Below, piece after piece: positions 7,450 through 16,637 of a stretch of 64,000 nt of DNA; position 1 is the stretch's first letter; every line of letters starts with the position of its first letter. This DNA is from Streptomyces sp. ITFR-21. GTDB taxonomy: Bacteria > Actinomycetota > Actinomycetes > Streptomycetales > Streptomycetaceae. The stretch covers positions 558,001 to 622,000 of the forward strand of contig NZ_CP134605.1 in NCBI RefSeq assembly GCF_031844685.1. Direction: 5' to 3'. The position numbers were made by a program, and so were the translations under genes. The notes below the pieces were generated by a model, which had not been told where the DNA came from, searched no databases, and saw only the letters and a program-made list of their open reading frames with translations.

Positions 7450-8823
7450 TCAGGCGACCGGGTCGCGGGCGTCGTAGCGCGGGAAGCCGCGCTGGAACAG
7501 GCCGATCAGGGTGATCGCGAGGACGCAGGCCAGGCCGCCGCCGACCACGGCGGCGGTCGGCGTGAACAGGTCGGCGGCCGAACCGGCCAGGAAGTCGCCG
7601 AGCCGCGGGCCGCCGACCACGACGACGAGGAAGACGCCTTGGAGCCGCCCGCGCATGTCGTCGGGGGCCGCGGCCTGGAGCATGGTGTTGCGGAAGACCA
7701 TGGAGACGGTGTCGGCGCAGCCGGCCAGCGCGAGGAACAGCAGCCCCAGCCAGAGGTCGCGGGTGAGGCCGAAGACCGCGACGGCGGCGCCCCAGGACCC
7801 GATGGCGACCAGGACCGCGAGCCCCTGGTGGTGGACCCGGCCGAGCCAGCCGGAGAAGACGCTGCCGAGCAGCGCCCCGACGGCGGGCGCCGCGGCGAGC
7901 AGCCCGACCGTGCGGGTGTCGCCGCCGAACCACAGGCCGGCCACCGCGGGGAAGAGCACCCGGGGCTGGGCCAGCACCATGGCGGCGAGGTCGGAGACGA
8001 AGGTGGTGCGCAGGTTGGGGCGGGCGCCCAGGTAGCGGAGCCCTTCGACGACCGAGGGCCGGCGCCGTACCGCGGGCGCCCCGGGCCCGGCACCGGCGGC
8101 GGGCCGGGCCTCGGGCAGCATCGCCGGCAGCCGCCACATCGCGTACAGCGAGGCGGTGAACGCCGCGGCGTCGATCAGATAGGCGGCCTGGTAGCCCCAG
8201 AAGCCGACGAAGACGCCGCCCAGCATGGGGCCGGCCATCTGCCCGACGCCGCCGGCCAGCGAGGCCAGCGCGTTGGCGGCGGGCAGCTGCTCGGGCGGCA
8301 GCAGGCGGGGGATCATCGAGGACCGGGCCGGGGCGTTCATCGCGAAGAAGACCGCCTGGAGGGCGACGATCGCGTACAGCACCGCCACCGACCTGAGGTC
8401 GGCCACCGCCACCAGGGCGAGCGCGAGGGACAGCAGCGTCAGCGCGGTCGAGGTGGCCAGTCCGAGCCGGCGCCGGTCCACCACGTCCGCGACGGCCCCG
8501 CCGTACAGCCCGAAGGCGATCAGCGGGACGAGGGAGAACAGCCCCACCAGGCCGACGTAGAAGCTGGAGCCGGTGATCGCGTAGACCTGGAGCGAGACGG
8601 CCATGGCGGTCATCTGCTGGCCGATGTACGAGACGGTGTTGCCGAACCACAGCCGGCGGAAGTCGGCGTGCTCCCGCAGCGGGGAGACGTCGGCGAGCAC
8701 GCGCGGGAGCCGGGACCCCCGTCGCGCGGACCGCGCCGGGGGCACCGGATCGGGTATGCGGGAGCCGGATGGCGCGGGGTCCCCGCGGCGGTCCTTGTCA
8801 CTGTCGAGCACGGGGAACCTCAC
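7450..8823 (-). CDS. MFS exporter (EntS/multidrug-like)
   Basis: This protein of up to 457 residues is a 12-helix major facilitator permease resembling EntS-like and macrolide-efflux exporters. Telling stretches are FGNTVSYIGQQMTAMAV in helix 1, the helix 2-3 loop YGGAVADVVDRRRLG and MNAPARSSMIPRLLP in the region of helix 4. A proton-coupled export role is likely; the substrate is unknown. The start is uncertain: GTG at 8823 lies inside a 22-bp tandem duplication, while GTG at 8700 would give 416 residues, closer to the usual length. Neither has a strong ribosome site. The gene is divergent from the small 9187 gene. Confidence 0.8.
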   Translation of the reverse strand: MRFPVLDSDKDRRGDPAPSGSRIPDPVPPARSARRGSRLPRVLADVSPLREHADFRRLWFGNTVSYIGQQMTAMAVSLQVYAITGSSFYVGLVGLFSLVPLIAFGLYGGAVADVVDRRRLGLATSTALTLLSLALALVAVADLRSVAVLYAIVALQAVFFAMNAPARSSMIPRLLPPEQLPAANALASLAGGVGQMAGPMLGGVFVGFWGYQAAYLIDAAAFTASLYAMWRLPAMLPEARPAAGAGPGAPAVRRRPSVVEGLRYLGARPNLRTTFVSDLAAMVLAQPRVLFPAVAGLWFGGDTRTVGLLAAAPAVGALLGSVFSGWLGRVHHQGLAVLVAIGSWGAAVAVFGLTRDLWLGLLFLALAGCADTVSMVFRNTMLQAAAPDDMRGRLQGVFLVVVVGGPRLGDFLAGSAADLFTPTAAVVGGGLACVLAITLIGLFQRGFPRYDARDPVA

Positions 8824-8841
8824 TGTCGGGCTCGGGGAACC
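8798..8841. repeat. 22-bp tandem duplication at the exporter start
   Basis: Two adjacent 22-bp units begin TCACTGTCG and end CGGGGAACC, at 8798-8819 and 8820-8841, with 20 of 22 positions identical. They span the possible GTG start of the MFS exporter, so a duplication event has rebuilt its translation start region. Confidence 0.8.
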
Positions 8842-8933
8842 GTAGCAATCGCGCCACGCCGCACCGCGTCCGGGGGCGTATCCGCTGGGTGCGCGGCCCG
8901 CGGCCAGGCGGGTGAGTCGTCCGTAAACCGGCT

Positions 8934-8961
8934 GGTGACGGCCCGCGCCCGGGCATAGGCT
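8934..8961 (+). promoter_or_regulatory. Candidate promoter for the 57-residue protein gene
   Basis: GGTGAC (8934-8939) and TAGGCT (8956-8961) are separated by 16 nt and resemble a primary-sigma promoter. Transcription from here would produce a leader of about 220 nt before the GTG at 9187. Confidence 0.4.
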
Positions 8962-8963
8962 GG

Positions 8964-9186
8964 CCGGGACGAGCAGGCTCCAGGGGAAGTACCGGGCCCC
9001 GTAGCCCGTCCCGGAACGAGTCGCACCTCGGCCACGCTTCCGGCGCAGAACCGGCGCCACCGCGTCCGCACCGCCCGAAGTAGACAAGCCCCCGGGCAAC
9101 GGCGCCCCGCCCAAGGCCGTGCCAGGGGGTCCCCTGTGCCGAAGGCCGGGGGGAGCATCCGGCCAACGCGACGTAAGGAGTGTGCG
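8964..9186 (+). other. Structured 5' leader, class unknown
   Basis: This gene-free stretch contains several inverted repeats. CCGGGACG (8964-8971) pairs with CGTCCCGG (9007-9014) around a 35-nt interior. CAGGG and CCCTG close a small loop at 9123-9136. GGCCGG (9144-9149) pairs with CCGGCC (9159-9164), ending 10 nt before the AAGGAG ribosome site. I do not recognise a known riboswitch consensus. Confidence 0.4.
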
Positions 9187-9360
9187 GTGTCAGCAGATCC
9201 GCTCAAGCGCCAGGACAAGACCGCGGAACGAGGCGGCGACGGAGCCTCGCTGTTCGGCGAGGAGCATCCTTTCGACACCTGGGCGCGCAGCGCGCCGATC
9301 CGGCTCGCCGGATACGAGGACGACCCGTCGGAGACGCACATCCTGCGCAGTATCGATTAG
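9187..9360 (+). CDS. Small acidic hypothetical protein (57 aa)
   Basis: The GTG at 9187 has an ideal AAGGAG at 9175-9180, which supports translation. The product is 57 residues, polar and charged, with no signal peptide or membrane segment. Its C-terminal half reads HPFDTWARSAPIRLAGYED and it ends in an acidic, Ser/Thr-containing tail (THILRSID). I do not recognise the family. A long structured leader precedes it and a tandem repeat begins at its stop codon. A transcription terminator follows at 9544-9581. Confidence 0.65.
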   Translation: MSADPLKRQDKTAERGGDGASLFGEEHPFDTWARSAPIRLAGYEDDPSETHILRSID

Positions 9361-9400
9361 TCACCCCGCAATTAGTCACCCCGCAATTAGTCACCCCGCG
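9356..9400. repeat. 15-bp tandem repeat, three copies
   Basis: ATTAGTCACCCCGCA occurs three times head to tail (the last copy ends CG), and the first copy includes the TAG stop of the 57-residue gene. Degenerate CGGACACCCCGC copies continue to about 9442. Each unit carries an in-frame TAG, because the unit length is a multiple of three. Confidence 0.9.
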
Positions 9401-9543
9401 ATCGGACACCCCGCGGTCAGGTATCCGCGGTCGGACACCCCGCCCGGCCGGGCCGGCACACCGTCGTGCCGGCGGACCGGAGCGGCCCCGGATCGGCGCA
9501 GCCGCCGGGCGGCGGAGTGAGGCGCGGCGCGGCGCACGCAGCG

Positions 9544-9581
9544 GGCCCGCCCGGACGCATGGCTTCCGGGCGGGCCGTTTT
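9544..9581 (+). terminator. Rho-independent terminator with U-tract
   Basis: GGCCCGCCCGGA (9544-9555) and TCCGGGCGGGCC (9565-9576) form a perfect 12-bp stem with a 9-nt loop, followed by GTTTT. It would end transcription of the 57-residue gene before the DUF5133 gene at 9672. The rest of the 9361-9671 gap holds only the repeat tail. Confidence 0.85.
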
Positions 9582-9671
9582 CCCCGCCGCGTTCTCAGGT
9601 GCACCACGCATGCATCGGAGCGGACCGGGCAGACGCGCCTCGACTTCGCCGAACACCAGAGGAGTACGACG

Positions 9672-9953
9672 ATGCTGATGGCCCACCCCACCGTGCTGCG
9701 CACCCTGGTGGACCGCTACGAGGCGCTGCGCGCGCTCGCCGACCGGACCGTCATCGGTGGCACGGACGGCGGCGAGGAAGGCGGCGGGGGCGTCGACCCG
9801 CGCGTGGAGCAGCAGTTGCAGGACACGGTGTACACCCTGTGCGTGTCGACCGGGACCCGGGAGATCGGCCCGGCACTGGCCGCCGCCCGCGCGCACATCG
9901 ACCGCGCCGCGTTCGGCGGGGATTCCGCGCTGGAGCGCGGCGTGGCCGCCTGA
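9672..9953 (+). CDS. DUF5133-like small protein
   Basis: The 93-residue product begins MLMAHPTVLRTLVDRYEALR and contains QLQDTVYTLCVSTGTREIGP, which I recognise as the DUF5133 type found in Streptomyces. It is soluble and probably helical, with a Gly/Glu-rich linker near residues 30-42. The ATG has AGAGGAG 7 nt upstream. Its function is unknown. In other streptomycetes such genes are often multicopy (recollection, not shown here). Confidence 0.75.
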   Translation: MLMAHPTVLRTLVDRYEALRALADRTVIGGTDGGEEGGGGVDPRVEQQLQDTVYTLCVSTGTREIGPALAAARAHIDRAAFGGDSALERGVAA

Positions 9954-10294
9954 CCGGGCGGCGCCGGTACATGGCGGGAGCCGTCAGGACGTTTGCCCGG
10001 GGCGGTCGTTGTCGCGGGTCCGCAGCGTCGGCCGGTGGAAGGCGCGGTGTCCTGCGGTGCCGGGGACGGCGGCGCCCGGCACGCTCACCGGAGTCTCGCG
10101 GAACGCCGTTCCCCGGGCGCGGGATTCCGGCGGAAGCGCCGGTCGGAGCCGTTTCGGGCGGCCCTGCGGCAGTCGGCCGGGTGGTCACCCGTTGGGATGA
10201 ACTCCGCTGTCGGCATGTCCTGATCGGCCCTCCCAGGCGTTGTTCCGGTTGCGGACGTACGGTCCGCGAGTGAATTCCGGAAGGCAGGGAGCGT
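9954..10294. other. Intergenic region upstream of the chaplin gene
   Basis: There is no convincing gene in these 341 bases. A short inverted repeat, GCGGAC-gtacg-GTCCGC at 10251-10267, lies 28 nt before the chaplin start and could be an operator or leader hairpin. I could not identify sigma-BldN-type or BldD-type sites with confidence. Confidence 0.4.
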
Positions 10295-11074
10295 ATGAAC
10301 AGGGTCGCCCGAAAGGGGCTCGTCACGGCCATGGTCGCCGGGGGCGTGCTGGCCTCGGCGGGATATGCCCAGGCGGATGCCACGGCCGGCGGTGACACGG
10401 TGGGGTCGCCCGGGGTGCTGTCCGGCAACGCGGTCCAGGTGCCGGTGGAGATCCCGGTGAACGCCTGTGGGAACAGCATCAATGTGGTCGGCCTGCTCAA
10501 CCCGGCCTTCGGCAACAGCTGCGCCAACGTGTCGGCGTCCCCGGTCACCCCGGCGCCCGCGCGGCCCGGCGGCTCCGCGGCGGCCGGCTACGGACACCCG
10601 GCCGCACAGTCCGGGTCCGCCGCCGTCGACCCCGGCGGCCCGCGCAGGGCGGGTTCGTCCCCGGCCGGCGCCCTGAGCTCCGGCGGCGGCGCGCGGGCGG
10701 CGGGCAGCGCCGACGGCTCGGCGGGCATCCTGTCCGGGAACGGTCTGGGACTGCCGATCCACCTCCCGGCCAACCTGTCGGGAAACTCCGTCGACGTGGT
10801 CGGCATCGGCAACCCCGTCTTCGGCAACACCGCGGTGAACGGGCAGACTCCGCCGCCGGCCGCCAGCACACCGGCGCCGCCCCCGCACCAGCCGATCCCG
10901 GCGCCGCCCGCCGACACCGCGCGACCGCCCCGGTCGCCGGCCCCGGCCCCGATCCCGGCCCAGTCGCTGGCGCACACCGGCTCCGACGGCGTCGGCTGGA
11001 CGGCCGCGGGCGGCGCCGGTCTGCTGCTCGGCGGCTCGCTGCTCTACCGCAGGTTCCGCCCCGGCCGCGGCTGA
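10295..11074 (+). CDS. Long chaplin, sortase-anchored
   Basis: This 259-residue protein is a long chaplin, one of the amphipathic amyloid-forming surface proteins that coat aerial hyphae and spores. It has a signal peptide (about residues 1-28). Chaplin domain 1 (about 37-79) reads GVLSGNAVQVPVEIPVNACG and keeps two Cys. Domain 2 (about 142-183) reads GILSGNGLGLPIHLPANLSG. A Pro-rich linker leads to the sorting signal LAHTG (about 225-229), a hydrophobic helix and a basic RRFRPGRG tail. The second domain has no cysteine, whereas most chaplin domains have a pair. It is class-defining evidence for an aerial-mycelium-forming actinomycete. Confidence 0.95.
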   Translation: MNRVARKGLVTAMVAGGVLASAGYAQADATAGGDTVGSPGVLSGNAVQVPVEIPVNACGNSINVVGLLNPAFGNSCANVSASPVTPAPARPGGSAAAGYGHPAAQSGSAAVDPGGPRRAGSSPAGALSSGGGARAAGSADGSAGILSGNGLGLPIHLPANLSGNSVDVVGIGNPVFGNTAVNGQTPPPAASTPAPPPHQPIPAPPADTARPPRSPAPAPIPAQSLAHTGSDGVGWTAAGGAGLLLGGSLLYRRFRPGRG

Positions 11075-11234
11075 CGGCGCGGGGTCAGCGCGGCGCACGG
11101 CGCGGGCGGGTGTGAACGGAGTGGTGCGGCGCGGCCGTTGCGGCGGCGCTCAACCGGTCAAGCCGTTATCCGTACCGCTCCCACCTGCGGCGACACCGAC
11201 CGGGCCGGATACCGCGGGGCATCCGGGCTCTAGG

Positions 11235-11248
11235 GTGTATGCGTACAC
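11235..11248. promoter_or_regulatory. Inverted repeat upstream of the ABC transporter
   Basis: GTGTA-tgcg-TACAC sits just after a TAGGGT hexamer at 11231-11236 that could be a -10 element, about 120 nt before the ABC transporter start. The placement would suit a repressor operator. No regulator gene is adjacent. Confidence 0.35.
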
Positions 11249-11367
11249 ATGAGCGTACCGGCGCGAGGACGCGTGGCAGCGTGTCTCTGCGACCGGCGCG
11301 TCCGTGTGCCGCCGTACCGATGAGATCGCCGTCTGTGTCGCGAAGACGTGATGCGAGGAGCCCCGCA

Positions 11368-13134
11368 ATGGCGTTGCCGGAAGGCACGCTCAGCCACCGC
11401 TACCGTGGCGAGCACCCCGTCCGTACCCTCCGATACCTCTTCCATCCCGACCGCGGCCGGGTCGCGCTCGCCGTGCTCGCGTTCCTCGGCAAGCACACGC
11501 CGGTGTGGCTGCTGCCGCTGATCACCGCCAACGTCGTGGACGTCGTGGTCCAGCACCGGCCGATATCCGTCCTGTGGTGGAACTCCGCGATCCTGCTGGT
11601 CATCCTTCTGCTCAACCTGCCGCTGCACCTGGCCTACGTACGCTGCATGCAGGGCTCGATCCGCCGTACCGGCACCCGGCTGCGCACCGCGCTGTGCCAG
11701 CGCATGCAGCAGCTGTCCATCGGCTACCACTCCCGGGTCAGCGCCGGGGTGCTGCAGGCCAAGGTGATCAGGGACGTCGAGAGCATAGAGACCGCCGCCC
11801 AGCAGACCGCCGACAACGGGCTCGCCGCCATCGCCACCCTGTCCGGCGGGCTGGTGGTGATCGGTATCCAGGCCCCGGCGTTCCTGCCGGTCTTCCTGGT
11901 CGTGGTGCCGGCCTCGGCGATGCTGGTGGTCAAGCTGCGCCAGCGGCTGCGGGACCACAACGAGTCGTTCCGCCAGCAGGTGGAGGTGCTGTCGTCCCGG
12001 GTCAGCGAGATGACCACGCTGATCCCGATCACCCGGGCGCACGGCCTGGAGAACACCGCGCTGCACCGGGTGGACCGGACGCTGGGTGAGGTGCTGCACG
12101 CCGGGCTGCGGCTGGACCGGCTCAACGGCTGGTTCGGCTCGATCGCCTGGATCCTGCTCAACGCCATCGGTGTGGCCTGCCTGTCCGGCTCGGCGCTGGT
12201 GGCCTACTACGGCTGGCTGAACGTCACACCGGGCACCGTGGTGATGCTCAGCGCCTACTTCTCCAGCCTCACCGCGTCGGTCACCACGCTGCTCACCCTG
12301 ACCCCGCAGATCGGCAAGGGCCTGGAGTCGGTGCGGTCCATCGGCGAGGTGCTCCAGGCGCCCGACTTGGAGCAGAACGACTGCAAGGCCGAGGTGACCG
12401 GCGTGGTCGGCCGGTTCGAGTTCCGGGGCGTCGGCCACACCTACCCGGAGAGCGAACTGCCGTCCCTGGTCGGCTTCGACCTCGACGTCCGGCCCGGCGA
12501 GACGATCGCGCTGGTCGGCGGGTCGGGCGCGGGCAAGTCCACGGTGCTCAACCTGGTGATCGGCTTCCTGCGGCCCACCGAGGGGCGGATACTGCTCGAC
12601 GGTGTCGACATGGAGACCCTGGACCTGCGCGGTTACCGCAGTTGGCTGTCGGTCGTGCCGCAGGAGTCGATCCTGTTCGAGGGCAGCATCCGGGAGAACG
12701 TCACCTACGGCATGACGGACGTGCCTGAGGAGGCGGTCCGTGCCGCGCTGCGCGACGCCAACGCGCTGGAGTTCATCGACCGGCTGCCGCTCGGCCTGGA
12801 CACGGTGGTCGGGGAGCGCGGCGCGCGGCTGTCCGGCGGGCAGAAGCAGCGGCTGGCCATCGCCAGGGCGCTGATCCGCGATCCGCGGGTGCTGGTCCTG
12901 GACGAGGCGACCTCGGCGCTGGACTCCCGCTCCGAGGCGCTGGTCCAGCAGGCGCTGACCCGGCTGGTCCGCGGCCGTACCGTCTTCGTCGTCGCGCACC
13001 GGTTGTCCACGATACGGAACGCGGACCGGATCGTGGTCCTGAACGAGGGCCGGATCGAGGAGATCGGCTCGCACGCGGAGCTGCTGCGCAGCGGCGGCGC
13101 GTACGCGGGTCTGCAGGCCGCGCAACTGGCCTGA
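11368..13134 (+). CDS. ABC exporter, fused membrane and ATPase domains
   Basis: This 588-residue half-transporter has an N-terminal membrane domain with about six helices (residues 30-320) and a C-terminal ATPase. The ATPase motifs are all intact: Walker A GGSGAGKST with Lys390, the signature LSGGQKQRLAIARAL, Walker B VLVLDEATSALD and the switch His in VAHRLST. It probably works as a homodimer or with an unlinked partner to export lipids, peptides or drugs; the substrate is unknown. I chose the ATG at 11368 because GAGGAG lies 7 nt upstream; a frame reaching 11239 adds only Arg-rich residues. It ends at a strong hairpin. Confidence 0.9.
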   Translation: MALPEGTLSHRYRGEHPVRTLRYLFHPDRGRVALAVLAFLGKHTPVWLLPLITANVVDVVVQHRPISVLWWNSAILLVILLLNLPLHLAYVRCMQGSIRRTGTRLRTALCQRMQQLSIGYHSRVSAGVLQAKVIRDVESIETAAQQTADNGLAAIATLSGGLVVIGIQAPAFLPVFLVVVPASAMLVVKLRQRLRDHNESFRQQVEVLSSRVSEMTTLIPITRAHGLENTALHRVDRTLGEVLHAGLRLDRLNGWFGSIAWILLNAIGVACLSGSALVAYYGWLNVTPGTVVMLSAYFSSLTASVTTLLTLTPQIGKGLESVRSIGEVLQAPDLEQNDCKAEVTGVVGRFEFRGVGHTYPESELPSLVGFDLDVRPGETIALVGGSGAGKSTVLNLVIGFLRPTEGRILLDGVDMETLDLRGYRSWLSVVPQESILFEGSIRENVTYGMTDVPEEAVRAALRDANALEFIDRLPLGLDTVVGERGARLSGGQKQRLAIARALIRDPRVLVLDEATSALDSRSEALVQQALTRLVRGRTVFVVAHRLSTIRNADRIVVLNEGRIEEIGSHAELLRSGGAYAGLQAAQLA

Positions 13135-13145
13135 CGGGCGGCCTG

Positions 13146-13196
13146 CCCCGCGGCGCCGCCCGGCCGGTCGTCGGCCGGCCGGGCGGCGCCGCGGGG
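13146..13196. terminator. Bidirectional terminator, perfect 22-bp stem
   Basis: The arms 13146-13167 and 13175-13196 are exact reverse complements (22 bp, all but entirely G/C) around a 7-nt loop. It lies between the convergent ABC exporter and pgm genes and should stop transcription from both sides. Confidence 0.85.
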
Positions 13197-13222
13197 TACA
13201 CGGCCGCGCGGGAGGCCCGCGG

Positions 13223-14863
13223 TCAGCCCTTCAGCGCCTCGGAGACGATCGACTGCGCCTCCTGCTGGACCTTCGCCAGGTGGTCCGCGCCGAGGAAGGA
13301 CTCGGCGTAGACCTTGTAGACGTCCTCGGTGCCCGACGGGCGGGCGGCGAACCAGGCGTTGTCGGTGCAGACCTTGATGCCGCCGAGCGCGGCGCCGTTG
13401 CCGGGCGCCTCGGTCAGCACCGCGGTGACCCGCTCCCCCGCCAGCTCCTCGGCGGGCACCTGACCGGGCGACAGCTTCGCCAGGACCGCCTTCTGCTCGC
13501 GGTCGGCCGGCGCGTCGATCCGGGCGTACGCGGGCGCGCCGAACTCGGCGGTGAGGCCGGCGTAGTGCTCGGAGGGGGTGCGGCCGGTGACCGCGGTGAT
13601 CTCGGCCGCGAGCAGCGCCAGCAGGATGCCGTCCTTGTCGGTGGTCCACACGCCGCCGTCGCGCCGCAGGAAGGACGCGCCGGCCGACTCCTCGCCGCCG
13701 AAGGCCAGGGTGCCGCCGAGCAGCCCGTCGACGAACCACTTGAAGCCGACCGGCACCTCGGTGAGGGTGCGGCCGAGCCCGGCGACCACCTTGTCGATCA
13801 TCGAGGACGACACCAGGGTCTTGCCGACGGCCAGGTCCCGGCCCCACTGCTCGCGGTGCCCGACCAGGTAGGAGATGGCCACCGCGAGGTAGTGGTTGGG
13901 GTTCATCAGGCCGCCGTCGGGGGTGACGATGCCGTGCCGGTCGGCGTCCGCGTCGTTGCCGGTCGCGATGCCGTACTCGTCCTTGCGGGCGATCAGCGAC
14001 GCCATCGCGTACGGCGACGAGCAGTCCATCCGGATCCTGCCGTCCCAGTCCAGCGTCATGAAGCGCCAGGTGGGATCGGCGTAGGGGTTGACCACCGTCA
14101 GGTCCAGCCCGTGTGCCTCGGCGATCCGGCCCCAGTAGCCCACCGAGGCGCCGCCGAGCGGGTCGGCGCCGATGGTGAGGCCGCTCGCGCGCACCGCCGC
14201 CAGGTCGAGCACCGACGGCAGGTCGTCCACGTAGCTGCCGAGGAAGTCGTAGCGGCCGGTGGTGTCGGCGGCCAGTGCCCTGCGGTACGGGATCCGGTGG
14301 ACGCCCTTCAGGCCGTCGGCGATCAGCGCGTTGGCGCGGTCCTGGATCCAGCCGGTGGCGTCGGAGCCGGCCGGGCCGCCGGTCGGCGGGTTGTACTTGA
14401 AGCCGCCGTCGGCGGGCGGGTTGTGCGAGGGGGTGACGACCACGCCGTCGGCGAGGTCCGCGCCGCGGCCCCGGTTGTGGGTGAGGATGGCGTGCGAGAC
14501 GGCCGGGGTCGGGGTCCAGCCGTCGGCCTGGTCGATCAGCACGGTGACGCCGTTGGCGGCGAAGACCTCCAGGGCGGTGACCCGGGCGGGTTCGGACAGC
14601 GCGTGCGTGTCGGCGCCGAGGAAGAGCGGCCCGGTGGTGTGCTGCCCGGCCCGGTACTCGCAGATCGCCTGGCTGGTGGCGGCGATGTGGTCCTCGTTGA
14701 AGGCGGTGGCCAGCGCCGAGCCCCGGTGCCCCGAGGTGCCGAAGGCCACCTTCTGGGCGGGCTCGCCCGGGTCGGGGTGCAGAGCGTAGTAGGCGGTGAC
14801 CAGTCGGGCGACGTCCACCAGGTCGTCCGGCCGGGCCGGTGTTCCGGCACGCTCGTGCGGCAT
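13223..14863 (-). CDS. pgm: Phosphoglucomutase (alpha-D-glucose phosphate specific)
   Basis: This 546-residue enzyme interconverts glucose-1-phosphate and glucose-6-phosphate in the cytoplasm. It links glycolysis to glycogen, trehalose and nucleotide-sugar synthesis. All family motifs are visible: GTSGHRG near the N-terminus, the phosphoserine loop [11 protein letters not shown] with Ser146, the metal loop [16 protein letters not shown] for sugar binding and RPSGTED for the phosphate site. Length matches bacterial Pgm. The ATG at 14863 has AAGGAGA upstream. The leader is unusually rich in C/A on the coding strand. It stands alone, with a divergent exporter upstream. Confidence 0.96.
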   Translation of the reverse strand: MPHERAGTPARPDDLVDVARLVTAYYALHPDPGEPAQKVAFGTSGHRGSALATAFNEDHIAATSQAICEYRAGQHTTGPLFLGADTHALSEPARVTALEVFAANGVTVLIDQADGWTPTPAVSHAILTHNRGRGADLADGVVVTPSHNPPADGGFKYNPPTGGPAGSDATGWIQDRANALIADGLKGVHRIPYRRALAADTTGRYDFLGSYVDDLPSVLDLAAVRASGLTIGADPLGGASVGYWGRIAEAHGLDLTVVNPYADPTWRFMTLDWDGRIRMDCSSPYAMASLIARKDEYGIATGNDADADRHGIVTPDGGLMNPNHYLAVAISYLVGHREQWGRDLAVGKTLVSSSMIDKVVAGLGRTLTEVPVGFKWFVDGLLGGTLAFGGEESAGASFLRRDGGVWTTDKDGILLALLAAEITAVTGRTPSEHYAGLTAEFGAPAYARIDAPADREQKAVLAKLSPGQVPAEELAGERVTAVLTEAPGNGAALGGIKVCTDNAWFAARPSGTEDVYKVYAESFLGADHLAKVQQEAQSIVSEALKG

Positions 14864-15107
14864 CCGCGTCTCCTTGTGTCTGCGTGTGCGGGTCTGTGGT
14901 GCGACTGTGGTCGGTACGTGTGCGCGCGTGGCTGTCCGGCTGCGGGGCCGCCGGATCCGCGCCGTGCGGTCGGTTCGTCTTGTGCGTTCCCCATTTTCAC
15001 GCGTCGGCGCCTTTCGCGGTGGGGGGTGCGGGGGTGTGGCGACGTTAGGGTGGTCACGCTTCGACGGCGGCGGACGTCCGGCCCGTCGTTCGGGAGAGGC
15101 GGAGGCG

Positions 15108-16628
15108 ATGACCACGGCTGAACCGCCCGCCGCCGCGGGCGTGCGGCTGGCGTCGCCGGCGGGCCGGTGGGTGCTGGCCTGTTCGGTGCTGGGCTCCGGC
15201 ATGGCGATGCTGGACGGCACCGTCGTCAACATCGCGCTCCCCCGGCTGGGCGAGGACCTGGGCGCGTCGCTGGCGGACCTGCAGTGGACCGTCAACGGCT
15301 ATCTGCTGACGCTGGCCGGGCTGATCCTGCTCGGCGGCGGCCTCGGCGACCGCTACGGACGGCGGCGGGTGTTCGTCACCGGGGTGGTCTGGTTCGCGCT
15401 GGCGTCCGCGCTGTGCGGGATCGCGCAGGACAGCGCGACGCTGATCGCCGCGCGGGCGCTGCAGGGCGTGGGCGGCGCGCTGCTGACACCGGGGTCGCTG
15501 GCGCTGGTGCAGTCGTCGTTCCGGCAGGAGGACCGGGCCAAGGCGGTGGGCGCCTGGTCGGGACTCGGCGGGGTGGCGGGCGCGGTGGGCCCCTTCCTGG
15601 GCGGCTATCTGGTGGACGGGCCCGGCTGGCGGTGGATCTTCCTGATCAACGTGCCGATCGCCGCGGTCGTGGTGGCCGTCGCGGTGCGGCATGTGCCGGA
15701 GAGCCGGGACCGCAACGCCGCCGGCTCCTTCGACGTGGCCGGCGCGGCGCTGGCCGCGCTGTGCCTGGCCGGGATCACCTACGCGCTGATCGCCGCCTCC
15801 GGGCACGTCTCGCTGCTCACGGTGGTCGCGCCGGCGCTCGCGGGAGTGGTCTGCGGGGTGGTGTTCGTACGGGTGGAGGGCCGGCGGGCGCGCCCGATGC
15901 TGCCGCTGTCGGTGTTCGCCTCCCGGCTGTTCACCTCGATGAACCTGGTGACGCTGTGTCTGTACGCGGCGATCGGCGGGGTGTTCTTCGTGCTGCCGGT
16001 GCAGTTGCAGATCGCGGCCGGCTACAGCGCGCTGCGGGCCGGGATCGCCACCTTGCCGGTGACGGTGCTGATGCTGCTGCTGTCGGCGCCGGCCGGCGCG
16101 CTGGCGCAGCGGATCGGGCCGCGACCGCTGCTGACGGCGGGCCCGCTGCTGACCGGGGCCGGGCTGCTGCTGCTCACCCGGGTCTCGCCGGGCTCGTCGT
16201 CCTACGTCGCGGACGTGCTGCCCGCGGTGGTGGTGCAGGGCCTGGGGATGAGCATGTTCGTGGCGCCGCTGACCGCGACCGTGCTGGCTTCGGTGGAGGT
16301 GGACCACTCCGGGGTCGCCAGCGGCGTCAACAACGCCGCCGCCCGGGTCGCGCAGCTGCTGGCGGTGGCCGCGCTCCCGTTGGCGATCGGGCTGTCGGAC
16401 CAGGCGTACCGGTCGCCGCACGCGGTGGACACCGCCTTCAGCAAGGCGATGTGGATCTGCGCCGGGCTGTGCGGGCTCGCCTCGCTGCTGGCGGCGCTGC
16501 TGGTGCCGTCGGGGGCGCTGCCGGGCGTCGGCGACGAGGCGGCGCCGCGGGCCAGGCCGGAGTGCCGGACCCACTGCGGGTTCTCCGCGCCGCCGCTGGA
16601 GCCGGGGACGCGGCGGCCGGCGCGCTGA
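15108..16628 (+). CDS. DHA2-type MFS multidrug exporter
   Basis: The 506-residue protein is a 14-helix drug/proton antiporter of the EmrB/QacA (DHA2) family. It shows motif C-like and A-like stretches: [18 protein letters not shown] in helix 1, [11 protein letters not shown] in the loop after helix 2 and [19 protein letters not shown] in helix 4. GGAGGCG precedes the ATG. The neighbouring MarR gene faces it convergently with a 9-nt gap. It probably exports small toxic or secondary-metabolite molecules; the substrate is unknown. Confidence 0.9.
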   Translation: MTTAEPPAAAGVRLASPAGRWVLACSVLGSGMAMLDGTVVNIALPRLGEDLGASLADLQWTVNGYLLTLAGLILLGGGLGDRYGRRRVFVTGVVWFALASALCGIAQDSATLIAARALQGVGGALLTPGSLALVQSSFRQEDRAKAVGAWSGLGGVAGAVGPFLGGYLVDGPGWRWIFLINVPIAAVVVAVAVRHVPESRDRNAAGSFDVAGAALAALCLAGITYALIAASGHVSLLTVVAPALAGVVCGVVFVRVEGRRARPMLPLSVFASRLFTSMNLVTLCLYAAIGGVFFVLPVQLQIAAGYSALRAGIATLPVTVLMLLLSAPAGALAQRIGPRPLLTAGPLLTGAGLLLLTRVSPGSSSYVADVLPAVVVQGLGMSMFVAPLTATVLASVEVDHSGVASGVNNAAARVAQLLAVAALPLAIGLSDQAYRSPHAVDTAFSKAMWICAGLCGLASLLAALLVPSGALPGVGDEAAPRARPECRTHCGFSAPPLEPGTRRPAR

Positions 16629-16637
16629 GCGGGCGCC

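Noticed and set aside
8964..9186. Known riboswitch (cobalamin, c-di-AMP or similar)
   Set aside because: No recognisable consensus core; reported only as an unclassified structured leader.
9356..9442. CRISPR-like array
   Set aside because: Units are 15 bp head to tail without spacers.
9180..9953. One continuous frame covering the repeat and the DUF5133 gene
   Set aside because: A terminator with U-tract and a proper ribosome site split the region into two short genes.
13146..13196. Operator for the ABC exporter or pgm
   Set aside because: It lies after both stop codons of convergent genes, so a terminator explains it better.
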